NCBI RefSeq assembly: GCF_021213805.1
Contig: NZ_JAJQJI010000002.1
Span: 372,001-436,000 of the forward strand
Direction of reading: 5' to 3'
Source of the DNA: Mycobacterium sp. MYCO198283
GTDB taxonomy: Bacteria > Actinomycetota > Actinomycetes > Mycobacteriales > Mycobacteriaceae
Length of the DNA stretch: 64,000 nt
A program made the position numbers and the translations under genes. Below the pieces are notes generated by a model that saw only the letters and a program-made list of their open reading frames with translations, was not told the origin of the DNA and made no database searches. This document shows, piece after piece, positions 36,780 through 47,770 of this stretch. Within the stretch, counting starts at the first letter, position 1. Every line of letters begins with the position of its first letter.

Positions 36780-38080
36780 CCGGGCAACATCGCGATCCGC
36801 TCGACGTCCTGCGCATCGACGACCCTCCGGTTGCTCCCGACCCGCAGTTCGCGGCCCGGCTGCGCACCCGGCTCGAGGCGGCCGCAGCTGTGCCCACGTC
36901 GCTACCCACCGAAGGAGTCGTCATGAGTCGATCCGACGCCGCTCGCGCTGCGCTGCACCAGGATCCGGCGCCCGAGCCGCCCGCCCCGCTGATCCCCTAT
37001 CTCGCGATCCACGACGCGCGGGCCGCGATCGCGTGGTACGCCGACGCGCTGGGCGCCGAATCGGTCGGCGACCCGATCGTGATGGACGACGGCCGGATCG
37101 GTCACGCCGAGCTCCGGCTGGCGGGCGCCACGCTGTACCTGGCGGACGAGCACCCGGAGCTCGGGCTGCGCGCCCCCGCACCCCGGGCGGTGTCGGTGAG
37201 CCTGCGGCTGGCCGTCGACGACACCGACGCCGCGCTGCACCGGGCGCGGGCGGGCGGGGCGACCGTCGAACGCGAACCGTACGAGGCGTACGGCAGCCGC
37301 ACCGCCACGATCCTCGACCCGTTCGGCCACCGGTGGATGCTGGCGGGTCCCGTCACCGGCAGACCGGCGCCGATCCGGCGCGGCGACATCGGCTACGTCT
37401 CGGTGTGGACGCGCGACGTCGACCGCGCGGCCGCGTTCTACGGCCACGTACTCGGCTGGGCGTACGACAGGCCGGCGGCGACGGCGGACGGAACCGGCCG
37501 GCAGGTCGTCAACACCACGCTGCCGACCGGCATCTTCGCCGGCGACGGTCCGGGCACACTGTTCTGCTGCTACGCGGTCGACGACCTGCAGACCGCCCGC
37601 GAGCGCATCGTCGCCGCCGGCGGATCGGTCGGCGCCACCACCGAACACGAGTTCGGTACGACGCTCGACGCCGCCGACCCCTTCGGTCAGCCGTTCGCGG
37701 TGTTCAGCGCGTCGCGGCGCACGCCGCGGCCGCCGCTCAACGGCAGCGGGCCGGGTGACCTGTCCTACGTCACCCACGAGGTCACCGACTCCGCGGGATT
37801 CCGCGCCTTTTACGCCCGGGTGCTCGGCTGGTCGTTTACCCCCGGCCGGGTGAAAGACGGCTGGGAGGTGCACGACTGCCATCCGATGTCCGGCGTGGCC
37901 GGCGGCCGTCCCCGCGCGGTGACGGTGCCGATGTGGACCGTGACCGACATCGAGGCGGCCGTCGATCGGGTGCGCGACGCCGGCGGCACGGTGGTGCAGC
38001 TGCCGTCGCGCCAGCCCTACGGGGTGATGGCCGAGTGCGTCGACGACCAGGGCGTCCGGTTCTACCTCGGGGAGTTCTAG
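36776..38080 (+). CDS. Triple-VOC (glyoxalase-fold) protein coupled to a sigma factor gene
   Basis: 434 residues from ATG 36776, with GGGAGG upstream. The first 60 residues (MTGQHRDPLDVLRIDD...) form a separate non-VOC segment. Three VOC modules follow: about 70-190 (PYLAIHDARAAIAWYADALG), 195-312 (GDIGYVSVWTRDVDRAAAFY) and 317-434 (GDLSYVTHEVTDSAGFRAFY). Such proteins bind or modify small molecules. Coupling to the sigma factor suggests that it senses a ligand and may act as a cytoplasmic partner of the sigma factor; the N-terminal segment would be the natural contact region. That role is inference only. Its TAG stop shares CTAG (38077-38080) with the convergent reductase gene. Confidence 0.82.
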   Translation: MTGQHRDPLDVLRIDDPPVAPDPQFAARLRTRLEAAAAVPTSLPTEGVVMSRSDAARAALHQDPAPEPPAPLIPYLAIHDARAAIAWYADALGAESVGDPIVMDDGRIGHAELRLAGATLYLADEHPELGLRAPAPRAVSVSLRLAVDDTDAALHRARAGGATVEREPYEAYGSRTATILDPFGHRWMLAGPVTGRPAPIRRGDIGYVSVWTRDVDRAAAFYGHVLGWAYDRPAATADGTGRQVVNTTLPTGIFAGDGPGTLFCCYAVDDLQTARERIVAAGGSVGATTEHEFGTTLDAADPFGQPFAVFSASRRTPRPPLNGSGPGDLSYVTHEVTDSAGFRAFYARVLGWSFTPGRVKDGWEVHDCHPMSGVAGGRPRAVTVPMWTVTDIEAAVDRVRDAGGTVVQLPSRQPYGVMAECVDDQGVRFYLGEF

Positions 38081-39255
38081 CCGAGGACGTCGCCGATGGG
38101 CGCGCCGGCGGCGATCTTGGCGCGGGCCTTCATCACCTTGCCCGGCATGCCGCCACCGACCACTCCGGCGACCACGCCGTCGCGCTCGTAGTAGGCCAGG
38201 AACTTGCGGCCGTCGTCGACGACCACGTGCACGACGTCGTCGGCCTCCGGTTCGCCCAGGCACTGGATCTTCACGTCGTACTGGTCGCTCCAGAAGTACG
38301 GCACCACCACGACATCCGCGGGAACGTCCTGGCCGAGCAGCGCGGGGACCAGCACGCGGGCCTGTTCGGCGACGTTGCTCCAGTGCTCGACGCGGGCCTG
38401 GTGGCCGGTGGCGTCGGTCCAGGACGCCACGTCACCCAGCGCCCACACGTGCGGGGCGGAGGTCTTGCCGACGTGGTCGCAGACGACGCCGTTGTCGACC
38501 GCCACGCCGCTACCCGCGAGCCAATCGGTGGCCGGCCGCGAACCGATGCCGACGACGACCAGGTCGGTGCGCACCTCGGTGCCGTCGGACAACACGACGG
38601 TCTCCACGTGGCCGGCGTCGTTGCCCGACACCGACGCCACGCCGACGCTGGTGCGCACGTCCACGCCTTCGTCGCGGTGCAGTCGCGCCACCAGCGCGCC
38701 GACCTGCCGGCCGAGCACCGACGCGAGCGGTTCGGGCTGCGGCTCGACCAGCACCACCTCGACGCCCAGCTCGCGGAGGCTGGACGCCACCTCGCAGCCG
38801 ATGAAGCCCGCGCCGACGACGACGGCGTGCCGGCAGGAGCCGGCCTTCCGGCGCAGCGCCAGCGACTCGTCGAGGGTGCGCAGCACGTGGATGCCGTCGA
38901 GATCGGGGAACGACGGGATCCGCCGCGGCAGCAGCCCGGTGGCGATGATGAGCTCGTCGTAGCGCAGCGTGTCGCCGTCGGCGAGGGTCACCGTCTGCGC
39001 GGCGGTGTCGAGCGCGGTGGCGGCCGAGCCGAGCCGCAGCGTGATGTCGTTGTCGTCGTAGAACTCGCGCGGCTTCAGCGTCACGTCGTCGAGCTGGCTG
39101 CGCAGCACCGCCTTGGACAGCGGCGGCCGGTCATAGGGCAGGTGCACCTCGTCGCTGACGATCGTGACCGGCGCGCGGTAGCCCGTCTTGCGCAGCTGCT
39201 CGGCGGCCCGGGTGGCGGCCAGCCCGCCGCCGACGATGACGATTCCGTTGCTCAC
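38077..39255 (-). CDS. FAD-dependent ferredoxin/rubredoxin-type NAD(P)H reductase
   Basis: 392 residues from GTG 39255. The FAD motif is GIVIVGGGLAATRAAEQLRK, the NAD(P)-binding motif AVVVGAGFIGCEVASSLREL, and the C-terminal FAD motif APHVWALGDVA. HLPYDRPPLSKAVL is typical of the P450/Rieske ferredoxin-reductase family (pyr_redox_2 plus reductase C). M. tuberculosis Rv0688 occupies the same place. It could supply electrons to a P450 such as the one at 25547, although no ferredoxin is adjacent. Confidence 0.92.
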   Translation of the reverse strand: MSNGIVIVGGGLAATRAAEQLRKTGYRAPVTIVSDEVHLPYDRPPLSKAVLRSQLDDVTLKPREFYDDNDITLRLGSAATALDTAAQTVTLADGDTLRYDELIIATGLLPRRIPSFPDLDGIHVLRTLDESLALRRKAGSCRHAVVVGAGFIGCEVASSLRELGVEVVLVEPQPEPLASVLGRQVGALVARLHRDEGVDVRTSVGVASVSGNDAGHVETVVLSDGTEVRTDLVVVGIGSRPATDWLAGSGVAVDNGVVCDHVGKTSAPHVWALGDVASWTDATGHQARVEHWSNVAEQARVLVPALLGQDVPADVVVVPYFWSDQYDVKIQCLGEPEADDVVHVVVDDGRKFLAYYERDGVVAGVVGGGMPGKVMKARAKIAAGAPIGDVLG

Positions 39256-39386
39256 GTCCGTTGTTCTTACACCACGGCGGCGCATTACGGCCGCTCACGG
39301 TGGTGTAAACACCGCACGTTCGGCTGCCGGGCCCGGCCCGGGCGGCTAGGTTCACTCGAATCGGTACGGCGCACCTCGGAGGCCCC

Positions 39387-40883
39387 ATGGCAGGCGACGA
39401 TCAGGTACGGCAGCCCACCTTCGCCCAGCAGCTGACGCGGCGCAGACCGGTGTTCGGCGCGCCGGTGGCGCACGGTGCCGACGACCAGCTGCAGCGCACC
39501 ATCGGCACCTTCCAGCTGACGATGTTCGGGGTCGGCGCGACCGTCGGCACCGGCATCTTCTTCGTGTTGTCCGAGGCGGTGCCGGAGGCCGGGCCCGCCG
39601 TGATCGTCTCGTTCCTGCTCGCCGGCCTGGCCGCCGGACTGGCCGCCATCTGTTACGCGGAGATGGCGTCGGCGGTGCCCGTGTCGGGGTCGACCTACTC
39701 CTACGCCTACACGACGCTCGGCGAGTTCGTCGCGATGGGCGTGGCCGCCTGCCTGCTGCTGGAGTACGGCGTGTCCACCGCCGCGGTGGCCGTCGGCTGG
39801 AGCCAGTACCTGAACAAATTGTTGGAGAACGTCTTCGGGCTTTCGCTGCCCGGCGCCGTCACCGCCGCGCCGTGGGACGCCGACCCGGGCGTGATCAACC
39901 TGCCGGCGGTGGTCCTGGTGGGCATGTGCATGGTGCTGCTGATCCGCGGCGCCTCGGAGTCGGCGTTGGCGAACACGGTCATGGTGATCATCAAGTTGGC
40001 GGTGCTCGGCGGTTTCGCGCTGATCGCATTCACCGCGTTCCGGGCCGACCGGTTCGCCGACTTCGCGCCGCTGGGCACCGCCGCCGTCGGCCTGGCCGCC
40101 GGCACCATCTTCTTCTCCTACATCGGCCTCGACGCCGTCTCCACCGCCGGCGACGAGGTGCGCGATCCGCAGCGCACCATGCCGCGGGCCATCATCGCCG
40201 CGCTGCTGATCGTCACCACCTTCTACCTGCTGGTCACCGTCGCGGCGCTGGGAGCGCAGGACTGGCAGCTCTTCGAGGGTCAGACCGCGGGCCTGGCCGC
40301 GATCCTGGAGTCGGTGACCGGCGACGACTGGGCCGGCACGGCGCTGGCCGCCGGCGCCGTGATCTCGATCTTCTCGGTGACGCTGGTGACGATGTACGGC
40401 CAGACCCGCATCCTGTTCGCGATGGGCCGCGACGGCCTGCTGCCGTCGATGTTCGCGAAGGTCAACCCGCGCACCATGACCCCGGTGAACAACACCGTCG
40501 TGGTGGCGATCGTCGTGGCGTTGCTGGCCGGGTTCATCCCGCTGGACAAGCTCGCCGACATGGTCTCGATCGGCACCCTCACGGCCTTCATCGTGGTGTC
40601 GGTCGGCGTCATCCTGCTGCGGGTCCGCGAGCCCGACCTGCCGCGCGGCTTCCGGGTGCCCGGCTATCCCGTCACACCGGTGCTGTCGATCGCGGCGTGC
40701 GCCTACATCCTGTTCAGCCTGCGCTGGTACACCTGGCTGGCGTTCGGCGCGTGGGTTGCCGCGGTGCTCGTCTTCTACCTGGTGTGGGGCCGGCGGCACA
40801 GCGCACTGAACGACGGCGGCGACCGCGTCATCGCGACGGCCACGCCCGGCGTCGAGATCGTGGCGCCGCGGGACCCGTCGTGA
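39387..40883 (+). CDS. APC-superfamily amino acid permease
   Basis: 498 residues with 12 predicted helices. The first contains TMFGVGATVGTGIFFVLSEA, the APC substrate-binding helix with the GxGIF-like motif; FFSYIGLDAVSTAGDEVRDP in helix 6 and its loop is the cationic-amino-acid-transporter signature. GGAGG precedes ATG 39387. The gene overlaps the following universal stress protein by GTGA, an arrangement seen for other actinobacterial permeases in which the USP may gate transport. It likely imports a cationic or branched amino acid or polyamine. Confidence 0.9.
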   Translation: MAGDDQVRQPTFAQQLTRRRPVFGAPVAHGADDQLQRTIGTFQLTMFGVGATVGTGIFFVLSEAVPEAGPAVIVSFLLAGLAAGLAAICYAEMASAVPVSGSTYSYAYTTLGEFVAMGVAACLLLEYGVSTAAVAVGWSQYLNKLLENVFGLSLPGAVTAAPWDADPGVINLPAVVLVGMCMVLLIRGASESALANTVMVIIKLAVLGGFALIAFTAFRADRFADFAPLGTAAVGLAAGTIFFSYIGLDAVSTAGDEVRDPQRTMPRAIIAALLIVTTFYLLVTVAALGAQDWQLFEGQTAGLAAILESVTGDDWAGTALAAGAVISIFSVTLVTMYGQTRILFAMGRDGLLPSMFAKVNPRTMTPVNNTVVVAIVVALLAGFIPLDKLADMVSIGTLTAFIVVSVGVILLRVREPDLPRGFRVPGYPVTPVLSIAACAYILFSLRWYTWLAFGAWVAAVLVFYLVWGRRHSALNDGGDRVIATATPGVEIVAPRDPS

Positions 40884-41761
40884 CCGTCGTCGTCGGGTAT
40901 CTGGCCGGCAAGGGCGGGCACGCCGGGCTGCACCTGGCCGTCGAACTCGCCCGCGCCCTGCACCTGCCGCTCACTGTCGCCACCGTGGTGCCCCGGCCGT
41001 GGACCACGCCGTCACCGGCCCGCATCGACGCCGAATACGCCGAGTGGGCCGACCGGCTCGCCGCCGACTCGGAGGCCGAGGCCCGCGCGTTCCTCGGCGA
41101 GATCGCCGACGGGGTGGCGGTGAGCTTCCGCAAGGTGGCGCACCGCTCGGTGCCGGGCGGGCTCGTGCAGGCGGCGGAGGCGGCGTCCGCCCGGGTGCTG
41201 GTGCTCGGTTCGGCGGCCGACGGCCAGCGGGGGCAGGTGGTCATCGGCTCCACCGCCGACCGGCTGCTGCACTCGTCGCCGGTGCCGCTGGCCGTCAGCC
41301 CCCGGGGCTATCGCGGCGCGGCGGCGGGCCGGGTCACCCGGATCACCGTCGGCTATCCCGCGACACCGGAGGCGGTTGCGGTGGTGCAGCGGGTCGCCGC
41401 CCTCACCGACCAGCTGGAGGTGCCGCTGCGGGTGGTGACGTTCGCGGTGCGGGGCCGCACGATGTACCCGCCCGAGGTGGGACTGCACGCCGAGGATTCG
41501 ATCCTCGCCGAGTGGGCGTCGGAAGCGCGAAAACTGTTGGCGCAGTTGAAGATCGACGGGATCGTCGGGCCGGACGTCGAGCTGCAGGTGGTGACGGGCA
41601 ACGACTGGGGGCAGGCGCTGGACGCCACCGAGTGGCGGGACGGCGACGTGCTGGCGCTCGGCACCTCGCCGCGCTCGGGGCTGACGAGCGTCTTCCTCGG
41701 GTCCCGCGGCGCGAAGATCGTGCGCCACAGCCCGGTGCCGGTGCTCGTGCTGCCGGCGTAG
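40880..41761 (+). CDS. Tandem-domain universal stress protein
   Basis: 293 residues from GTG 40880. Two UspA domains lie at 1-140 and 150-293. The first ends VLVLGSAADGQRGQVVIGSTADRLLHSSPVPLAV, broken into the usual G-2x-G-9x-G(S/T) nucleotide motif; the second ends LALGTSPRSGLTSVFLGSRGAKIVRHSPVPVLVL. Both look able to bind ATP. It is translationally coupled to the permease, so a regulatory role on it is plausible. It ends four bases from the convergent SDR stop. Confidence 0.9.
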   Translation: MTVVVGYLAGKGGHAGLHLAVELARALHLPLTVATVVPRPWTTPSPARIDAEYAEWADRLAADSEAEARAFLGEIADGVAVSFRKVAHRSVPGGLVQAAEAASARVLVLGSAADGQRGQVVIGSTADRLLHSSPVPLAVSPRGYRGAAAGRVTRITVGYPATPEAVAVVQRVAALTDQLEVPLRVVTFAVRGRTMYPPEVGLHAEDSILAEWASEARKLLAQLKIDGIVGPDVELQVVTGNDWGQALDATEWRDGDVLALGTSPRSGLTSVFLGSRGAKIVRHSPVPVLVLPA

Positions 41762-41765
41762 AAAC

Positions 41766-42947
<1,182 letters not shown>

Positions 42948-42985
42948 TCAATACGCCGCCGCGTGGTCGACCGCGCCGACATGCG

Positions 42986-43019
42986 AAAGCGGCGCCCACC
43001 CGAAGGTGAGCGCCGCTTC
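42986..43019 (-). terminator. Strong hairpin terminator of the tuf/str operon
   Basis: A 15-bp stem with one or two mismatches (42986-43000 with 43005-43019) and a TTCG loop on the minus strand starts 17 bases after the tuf stop. GC-rich with a short T run (GCTTTC), it is a convincing mycobacterial terminator. Confidence 0.8.
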
Positions 43020-43036
43020 CTGCGACTGCAGTCAGA

Positions 43037-44227
43037 TCACTTGATGATCTTCGTGACCCGGCCGGCGCCGACGGTGCGGCCACCCTCGCGGATCGCGAAG
43101 CGCAGACCCTCGTCCATGGCGACGGGCTGGATGAGCTTGACGGAGATGTCGGTGTTGTCACCGGGCATCACCATCTCGGTGCCCTCCGGCAGCGTAACCA
43201 CGCCGGTCACGTCCGTGGTCCGGAAGTAGAACTGCGGACGGTAGTTGTTGAAGAACGGCGTGTGGCGGCCGCCCTCGTCCTTGGACAGGATGTACACCTG
43301 GCCCTCGAACTCGGTGTGCGGCGTGGTGGTACCGGGCTTGACCACGACCTGGCCGCGCTCGACGTCCTCACGCTTGATGCCGCGCAGCAGCAGACCGACG
43401 TTGTCGCCGGCCTGGCCCTGATCGAGCAGCTTGCGGAACATCTCGACACCGGTGACCGTGGTCTTGGTGGTGCCGGGGCGGATGCCGACGATCTCGACTT
43501 CCTCGTTCACGTTGATCACGCCGCGCTCGACACGACCGGTGACCACGGTGCCGCGGCCGGTGATCGTGAAGACGTCCTCGACGGGCATCAGGAACGGACG
43601 GTCGGTGTCGCGGACCGGGTCCGGGATGGACTCGTCGACGGCCTCCATGAGCTCCTCGACGGACTTGACCCACTCCGGATCACCCTCGAGGGCCTTGAGC
43701 GCCGACACCTTGACGACCGGGGCATCCTCGTCGAAGTCCTGGGCGGCCAGCAGCTCGCGGACCTCCATCTCGACGAGCTCGATGAGCTCCTCGTCGTCGA
43801 CCATGTCCGCCTTGTTCAGCGCGACCAGGATGTACGGCACGCCGACCTGGCGGGCCAGCAGCACGTGCTCGCGGGTCTGCGGCATCGGGCCGTCGGTGGC
43901 GGCCACCACCAGGATGGCGCCGTCCATCTGCGCCGCACCGGTGATCATGTTCTTGATGTAGTCGGCGTGGCCGGGGGCGTCGACGTGCGCGTAGTGCCGC
44001 TTCTCGGTCTGGTACTCGACGTGCGAGATGTTGATCGTGATGCCGCGCTGACGCTCCTCGGGCGCATTGTCGATCTGGTCGAATGCGCGCGACTCGTTCA
44101 AATCGGGGTACTTGTCATGCAGCACCTTGGTGATCGCTGCGGTCAGCGTGGTCTTGCCGTGGTCAACGTGACCGATGGTCCCGATGTTGACGTGCGGCTT
44201 CGTCCGCTCGAACTTCGCCTTCGCCAC
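43037..44227 (-). CDS. tuf: Elongation factor Tu
   Basis: 396 residues, the only tuf copy in the window. G1 is [11 protein letters not shown]3 [12 protein letters not shown], and G4 NKADM; domains 2 and 3 follow, with [13 protein letters not shown] and the C-terminal [20 protein letters not shown]. It delivers aminoacyl-tRNA to the ribosome. It is the last gene of the str operon, 105 bases after fusA; a hairpin sits in that spacer. Confidence 0.98.
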   Translation of the reverse strand: MAKAKFERTKPHVNIGTIGHVDHGKTTLTAAITKVLHDKYPDLNESRAFDQIDNAPEERQRGITINISHVEYQTEKRHYAHVDAPGHADYIKNMITGAAQMDGAILVVAATDGPMPQTREHVLLARQVGVPYILVALNKADMVDDEELIELVEMEVRELLAAQDFDEDAPVVKVSALKALEGDPEWVKSVEELMEAVDESIPDPVRDTDRPFLMPVEDVFTITGRGTVVTGRVERGVINVNEEVEIVGIRPGTTKTTVTGVEMFRKLLDQGQAGDNVGLLLRGIKREDVERGQVVVKPGTTTPHTEFEGQVYILSKDEGGRHTPFFNNYRPQFYFRTTDVTGVVTLPEGTEMVMPGDNTDISVKLIQPVAMDEGLRFAIREGGRTVGAGRVTKIIK

Positions 44228-44297
44228 TTGTGTGTCCTCCTGGACTTGTTGGTGCTTGGTTAAGCAGTTGGTTGTTCAGTGCTGGCTGTCCTGATAC

Positions 44298-44346
44298 CGA
44301 CGGGCCAGAGTACTGACCCGCCGGCGTCCCGATTACTGGCCCGTCG
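44298..44346 (-). promoter_or_regulatory. Inverted repeat straddling the fusA stop codon
   Basis: CGACGGGCCAG (44336-44346 on the minus strand, the last codons of fusA) pairs perfectly over 11 bases with CTGGCCCGTCG at 44298-44308 across a 27-base loop that includes the TAA stop. It may be an RNA-processing, stability or attenuation element that sets the fusA:tuf expression ratio. Confidence 0.6.
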
Positions 44347-46438
44347 CCTTCGCGATGATCTCCTTCGCCACGTTCGCCGGAACTTCGGCGTAGGAGTCGA
44401 AGACCATGGAGTAGTTCGCCCGGCCCTGCGTCTTCGACCGGAGGTCGCCGACGTAGCCGAACATCTCCGACAGCGGCACCTGCGCCCTGACGACACGCGC
44501 ACCGCTGCGCTCCTCCATGGCCTGGATTTGGCCACGGCGGGAGTTCAGGTCGCCGATCACGTCGCCCATGTAGTCCTCGGGCGTCGTGACCTCGACAGCC
44601 ATGATCGGTTCCAGGATGACCGGCTGCGCCTGCTGCGCCGCCTTCTTGAGCACCTGCGAACCGGCGATCTTGAAGGCCATCTCCGACGAGTCGACGTCGT
44701 GGTAGGCGCCGTCGAGCAGCGTCACCTTGACGTTCACCAGCGGATAACCGGCCAGCACGCCGTACTGCATGGCGTCCTGGGCGCCGGCGTCCACCGACGG
44801 GATGTACTCCCGCGGGATGCGGCCGCCGGTGACCTTGTTCTCGAACTCGTAGGTCGCGCCGTCCTCGCCGGTGAACGGCTCGAGGTTGATGATGACCTTC
44901 GCGAACTGGCCCGAGCCGCCGGTCTGCTTCTTGTGGGTGAACTCCACGTTCTGCACCGGCCGCTTGATGGTCTCGCGGTAGGCGACCTGCGGTTTCCCGA
45001 CGTTCGCCTCGACCTTGAACTCGCGGCGCATGCGGTCCACCAGGATGTCCAGGTGAAGTTCGCCCATGCCGCCGATGACGGTCTGGCCGGTCTCCTGATC
45101 CAGGTGCACCTTGAAGGTCGGGTCTTCTTCGGCGAGCTTCTGGATCGCGGTGCCCAGCTTCTCCTGGTCGCTCTTGGTCTTCGGCTCGATGGCCACCTCG
45201 ATCACGGGATCGGGGAAGGTCATCGACTCGAGCACGATCTGGTTGTTCGGGTCGCTCAGGGTGTCACCGGTGGTGGTGTCCTTGAGGCCGATCACCGCGT
45301 AGATGTGGCCCGCCGACGCCCGCTCCACCGGGTTCTCCTTGTTGGAGTGCATCTGGAACAGCTTGCCCAGCCGCTCCTTCTTGCCCTTGGTGGCGTTGAT
45401 GACCTGCGAGCCGGAGTCCACGGTGCCCGAGTACACCCGGACGTAGGTCAGCTTGCCGAAGAACGGGTGCGAGGCGACCTTGAACGCCAGCGCCGAGAAC
45501 GGCTCGTCGACCGACGGCTTGCGGGTGATCTCCACGTCCTCCTTGCCGGGGACGTGGCCCACGGCGGGCGGAACGTCGAGCGGCGACGGCAGGTAGTCGA
45601 TGACCGCGTCGAGCATGGGCTGCACGCCCTTGTTCTTGAACGCGCTGCCGCAGAGCACGAGGTAGGCCTGCGAGCTGATGGTCAGCTTGCGCAGCGCGCC
45701 CTTGATCTCCTCGACCGTGAGCTCTTCGCCGCCGAAGTACTTCTCGAGCAGCGCCTCGTCGGTCTCGGCGACCGCCTCGAGCAGCTTGGTGCGGTACTCG
45801 TCGGCCTTCTCGGCCATGTCGGCGGGGATCTCGACGACGTCGTACTTCTCGCCGAGCTTGGCCTCGGCGCTCCACACCTTGGCCTTCATCTCGACCAGGT
45901 CGACGACGCCGGCGAAGTCGCCCTCGGAACCGATCGGCAGCTGGATCGGGATGACGTTCGCGCCGAGGCGCTCCTGCATGGTGCGCACCGAGAAGTAGAA
46001 GTCCGCGCCGATCTTGTCCATCTTGTTGACGAAGCAGATGCGCGGCACGTCGTATTTGTCGGCCTGTCGCCAGACCTGCTCGGACTGCGGCTCGACCCCC
46101 TCTTTGCCGTCGAACACCGCGACGGCGCCGTCGAGCACGCGCAGGCTGCGCTCCACCTCGACGGTGAAGTCGACGTGGCCGGGGGTGTCGATGATGTTGA
46201 TCTGGTTGTCGTTCCAGAAACAGGTGGTGGCGGCGGAGGTGATGGTGATCCCCCGCTCCTGCTCCTGCTCCATCCAGTCCATGGTGGCCGCGCCGTCATG
46301 GACCTCACCGATCTTGTAGCTGATCCCGGTGTAGTACAGGATCCGCTCGGTGGTCGTCGTCTTGCCGGCGTCGATGTGCGCCATGATGCCGATGTTGCGG
46401 ACCTTGTTCAGGTCGGTCAGCACGTCCTTCTGTGCCAC
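44333..46438 (-). CDS. fusA: Elongation factor G
   Basis: 701 residues. G motifs are [27 protein letters not shown] and NKMDK; domain IV contains the conserved [14 protein letters not shown], and the C-terminal domain ends TGQ. It is the GTPase that drives translocation. GTP-binding and fusidic-acid-associated regions read as normal. It follows rpsG after about 90 bases that include a small CCGGC/GCCGG hairpin. Confidence 0.98.
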   Translation of the reverse strand: MAQKDVLTDLNKVRNIGIMAHIDAGKTTTTERILYYTGISYKIGEVHDGAATMDWMEQEQERGITITSAATTCFWNDNQINIIDTPGHVDFTVEVERSLRVLDGAVAVFDGKEGVEPQSEQVWRQADKYDVPRICFVNKMDKIGADFYFSVRTMQERLGANVIPIQLPIGSEGDFAGVVDLVEMKAKVWSAEAKLGEKYDVVEIPADMAEKADEYRTKLLEAVAETDEALLEKYFGGEELTVEEIKGALRKLTISSQAYLVLCGSAFKNKGVQPMLDAVIDYLPSPLDVPPAVGHVPGKEDVEITRKPSVDEPFSALAFKVASHPFFGKLTYVRVYSGTVDSGSQVINATKGKKERLGKLFQMHSNKENPVERASAGHIYAVIGLKDTTTGDTLSDPNNQIVLESMTFPDPVIEVAIEPKTKSDQEKLGTAIQKLAEEDPTFKVHLDQETGQTVIGGMGELHLDILVDRMRREFKVEANVGKPQVAYRETIKRPVQNVEFTHKKQTGGSGQFAKVIINLEPFTGEDGATYEFENKVTGGRIPREYIPSVDAGAQDAMQYGVLAGYPLVNVKVTLLDGAYHDVDSSEMAFKIAGSQVLKKAAQQAQPVILEPIMAVEVTTPEDYMGDVIGDLNSRRGQIQAMEERSGARVVRAQVPLSEMFGYVGDLRSKTQGRANYSMVFDSYAEVPANVAKEIIAKATGQ

Positions 46439-46530
46439 AGAAGTTCTTCCTCTTCGCTTGCTTGCTCGTCGGGTGGTGCGGTCACGCCGTCGGCGGCGTC
46501 ATCCGGCGAAGCCGGCAGCCGACCCAGGGG

Positions 46531-47001
46531 TCACCAGCGGTAGTGCGCGAAGGCCCGGTTCGCCTCGGCCATCTTGTGGGTGTCTTCCCGTCGCTTGACG
46601 GCGGCACCCAGGCCGTTGCTGGCGTCCAGGATCTCGTTCGCCAGGCGCTCGACCATGGTCTTCTCGCGGCGGGCCTTCGAGAAGCTGACCAGCCAGCGCA
46701 GCGCCAGCGTGGTCGACCGCTCCGGACGGACCTCGACCGGCACCTGGTAGGTGGCACCACCGACGCGGCGGCTGCGCACCTCCAGCGCCGGCTTGACGTT
46801 GTCCATGGCCCGCTTCAACGTGACGACCGGATCGGTGCCGGTCTTGTCGCGGGCTTGTTCGAGCGCACCATAGACAATGCGTTCGGCCAGCGATTTCTTC
46901 CCGTCGAGCAGCACTTTGTTGACCAGCTGGGTGACCAGCTGCGAGCCGTAGACCGGGTCGTTGACCAGCGGACGCTTGGGTGCGGGGCCCTTACGAGGCA
47001 T
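46531..47001 (-). CDS. rpsG: 30S ribosomal protein S7 (uS7)
   Basis: 156 residues from ATG 47001 ([20 protein letters not shown]), with the signature [20 protein letters not shown] and the beta-hairpin [21 protein letters not shown]7 nucleates the 30S head and lies near the E site. The ATG overlaps the rpsL stop by one base (TGATG). Confidence 0.97.
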   Translation of the reverse strand: MPRKGPAPKRPLVNDPVYGSQLVTQLVNKVLLDGKKSLAERIVYGALEQARDKTGTDPVVTLKRAMDNVKPALEVRSRRVGGATYQVPVEVRPERSTTLALRWLVSFSKARREKTMVERLANEILDASNGLGAAVKRREDTHKMAEANRAFAHYRW

Positions 47002-47375
47002 CAGCTCTTCTCCTTCTTGGCGCCGTACCGGCTGCGGGCCTGCTTGCGGTTCTTGACGCCCTGGGTGTCGAGCGAGCCGCGGATGATCTTGTACCGCACA
47101 CCGGGCAGGTCCTTCACACGACCGCCGCGCACCAGCACCATCGAGTGCTCCTGCAGGTTGTGGCCCTCGCCCGGGATGTAGGCGGTGACCTCGACCGCGC
47201 TGGTCAACCGCACGCGCGCGACCTTGCGAAGCGCCGAGTTCGGCTTCTTCGGGGTGGTGGTGTACACGCGGGTGCACACGCCGCGGCGCTGCGGGCTGCC
47301 TTTGAGGGCCGCGGTCTTCACCTTGGTGACCTTGTCGTGGCGACCCTTGCGGACCAGCTGGTTGATGGTTGGCAT
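47001..47375 (-). CDS. rpsL: 30S ribosomal protein S12 (uS12)
   Basis: 124 residues, full length ([20 protein letters not shown]). The two loops that determine streptomycin resistance read [20 protein letters not shown] (Lys at position 43) and [14 protein letters not shown] (Lys at 88), so the gene looks streptomycin-sensitive. First gene of the str operon, with a candidate promoter about 220 bases upstream. Confidence 0.98.
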   Translation of the reverse strand: MPTINQLVRKGRHDKVTKVKTAALKGSPQRRGVCTRVYTTTPKKPNSALRKVARVRLTSAVEVTAYIPGEGHNLQEHSMVLVRGGRVKDLPGVRYKIIRGSLDTQGVKNRKQARSRYGAKKEKS

Positions 47376-47600
47376 GTACCGGCTTTCTCGTGTTGCGCTG
47401 TCGTCGTATGGCGGTTGTCGTTATCGGTCTGTCGTCCTGCGGTTCGTCCGGCCCCGGTCACCCCGGGTCCGGCCGTGTCGCACGCGCCCGCCGCGGCGTC
47501 AACGCGTCGGCACTTACCAGGACTGGCGACATGCAAATTGCCCGGCGTGCGCTCGTGCTCTACAGACCGCAAGCGCCTTGACCGCCAGGCTCGATCTCCT

Positions 47601-47630
47601 ACCATACCAGGGGCATTGCGGCCGGAACAA
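47601..47630 (-). promoter_or_regulatory. Candidate promoter of the str operon
   Basis: On the minus strand TTGTTC (47630-47625) and TATGGT (47606-47601) are separated by 18 bases. A start near 47594 would give a leader of about 220 bases before rpsL. The remaining part of the 47376-47764 gap holds a single TCAACGCG near 47498 and the 32-bp repeats at its right end, but no gene. Confidence 0.5.
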
Positions 47631-47683
47631 ACTCACGGACCGACCGCAATCCGCAGGTCAAGCGGTGTTCAACTGCACCATCT

Positions 47684-47770
47684 GCTCTTCGCGCGAGCGC
47701 TCATCGGTGCCGCCGGCTCTTCGCGCGAGCGCTCATCGGTGCCGCCGGCTCTTCGCGCGAGCGCTCATCG
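47684..47770. repeat. 32-bp tandem repeat, 2.7 copies, covering the end of a TetR gene
   Basis: Units beginning GCTCTTCGCGCGAGCGCTCA start at 47684, 47716 and 47748 with an exact 32-bp period. The third copy is truncated after GCTCATCG and contains the TCA that is the stop codon of the minus-strand TetR gene (47765-47767). A diverged single copy lies at 6877-6906. Confidence 0.9.

Noticed and set aside
43037..47375. Possible resistance mutations in tuf, fusA, rpsL and rpoB
   Set aside because: The relevant residues (S12 Lys43 and Lys88, RpoB rifampicin region) read as wild type; nothing unusual was seen.
47581..47606. Plus-strand promoter-like TTGACC-16-TACCAT
   Set aside because: It would fire antisense into the 3' end of the TetR gene with no plus-strand gene downstream; the overlapping minus-strand promoter for rpsL is more sensible.
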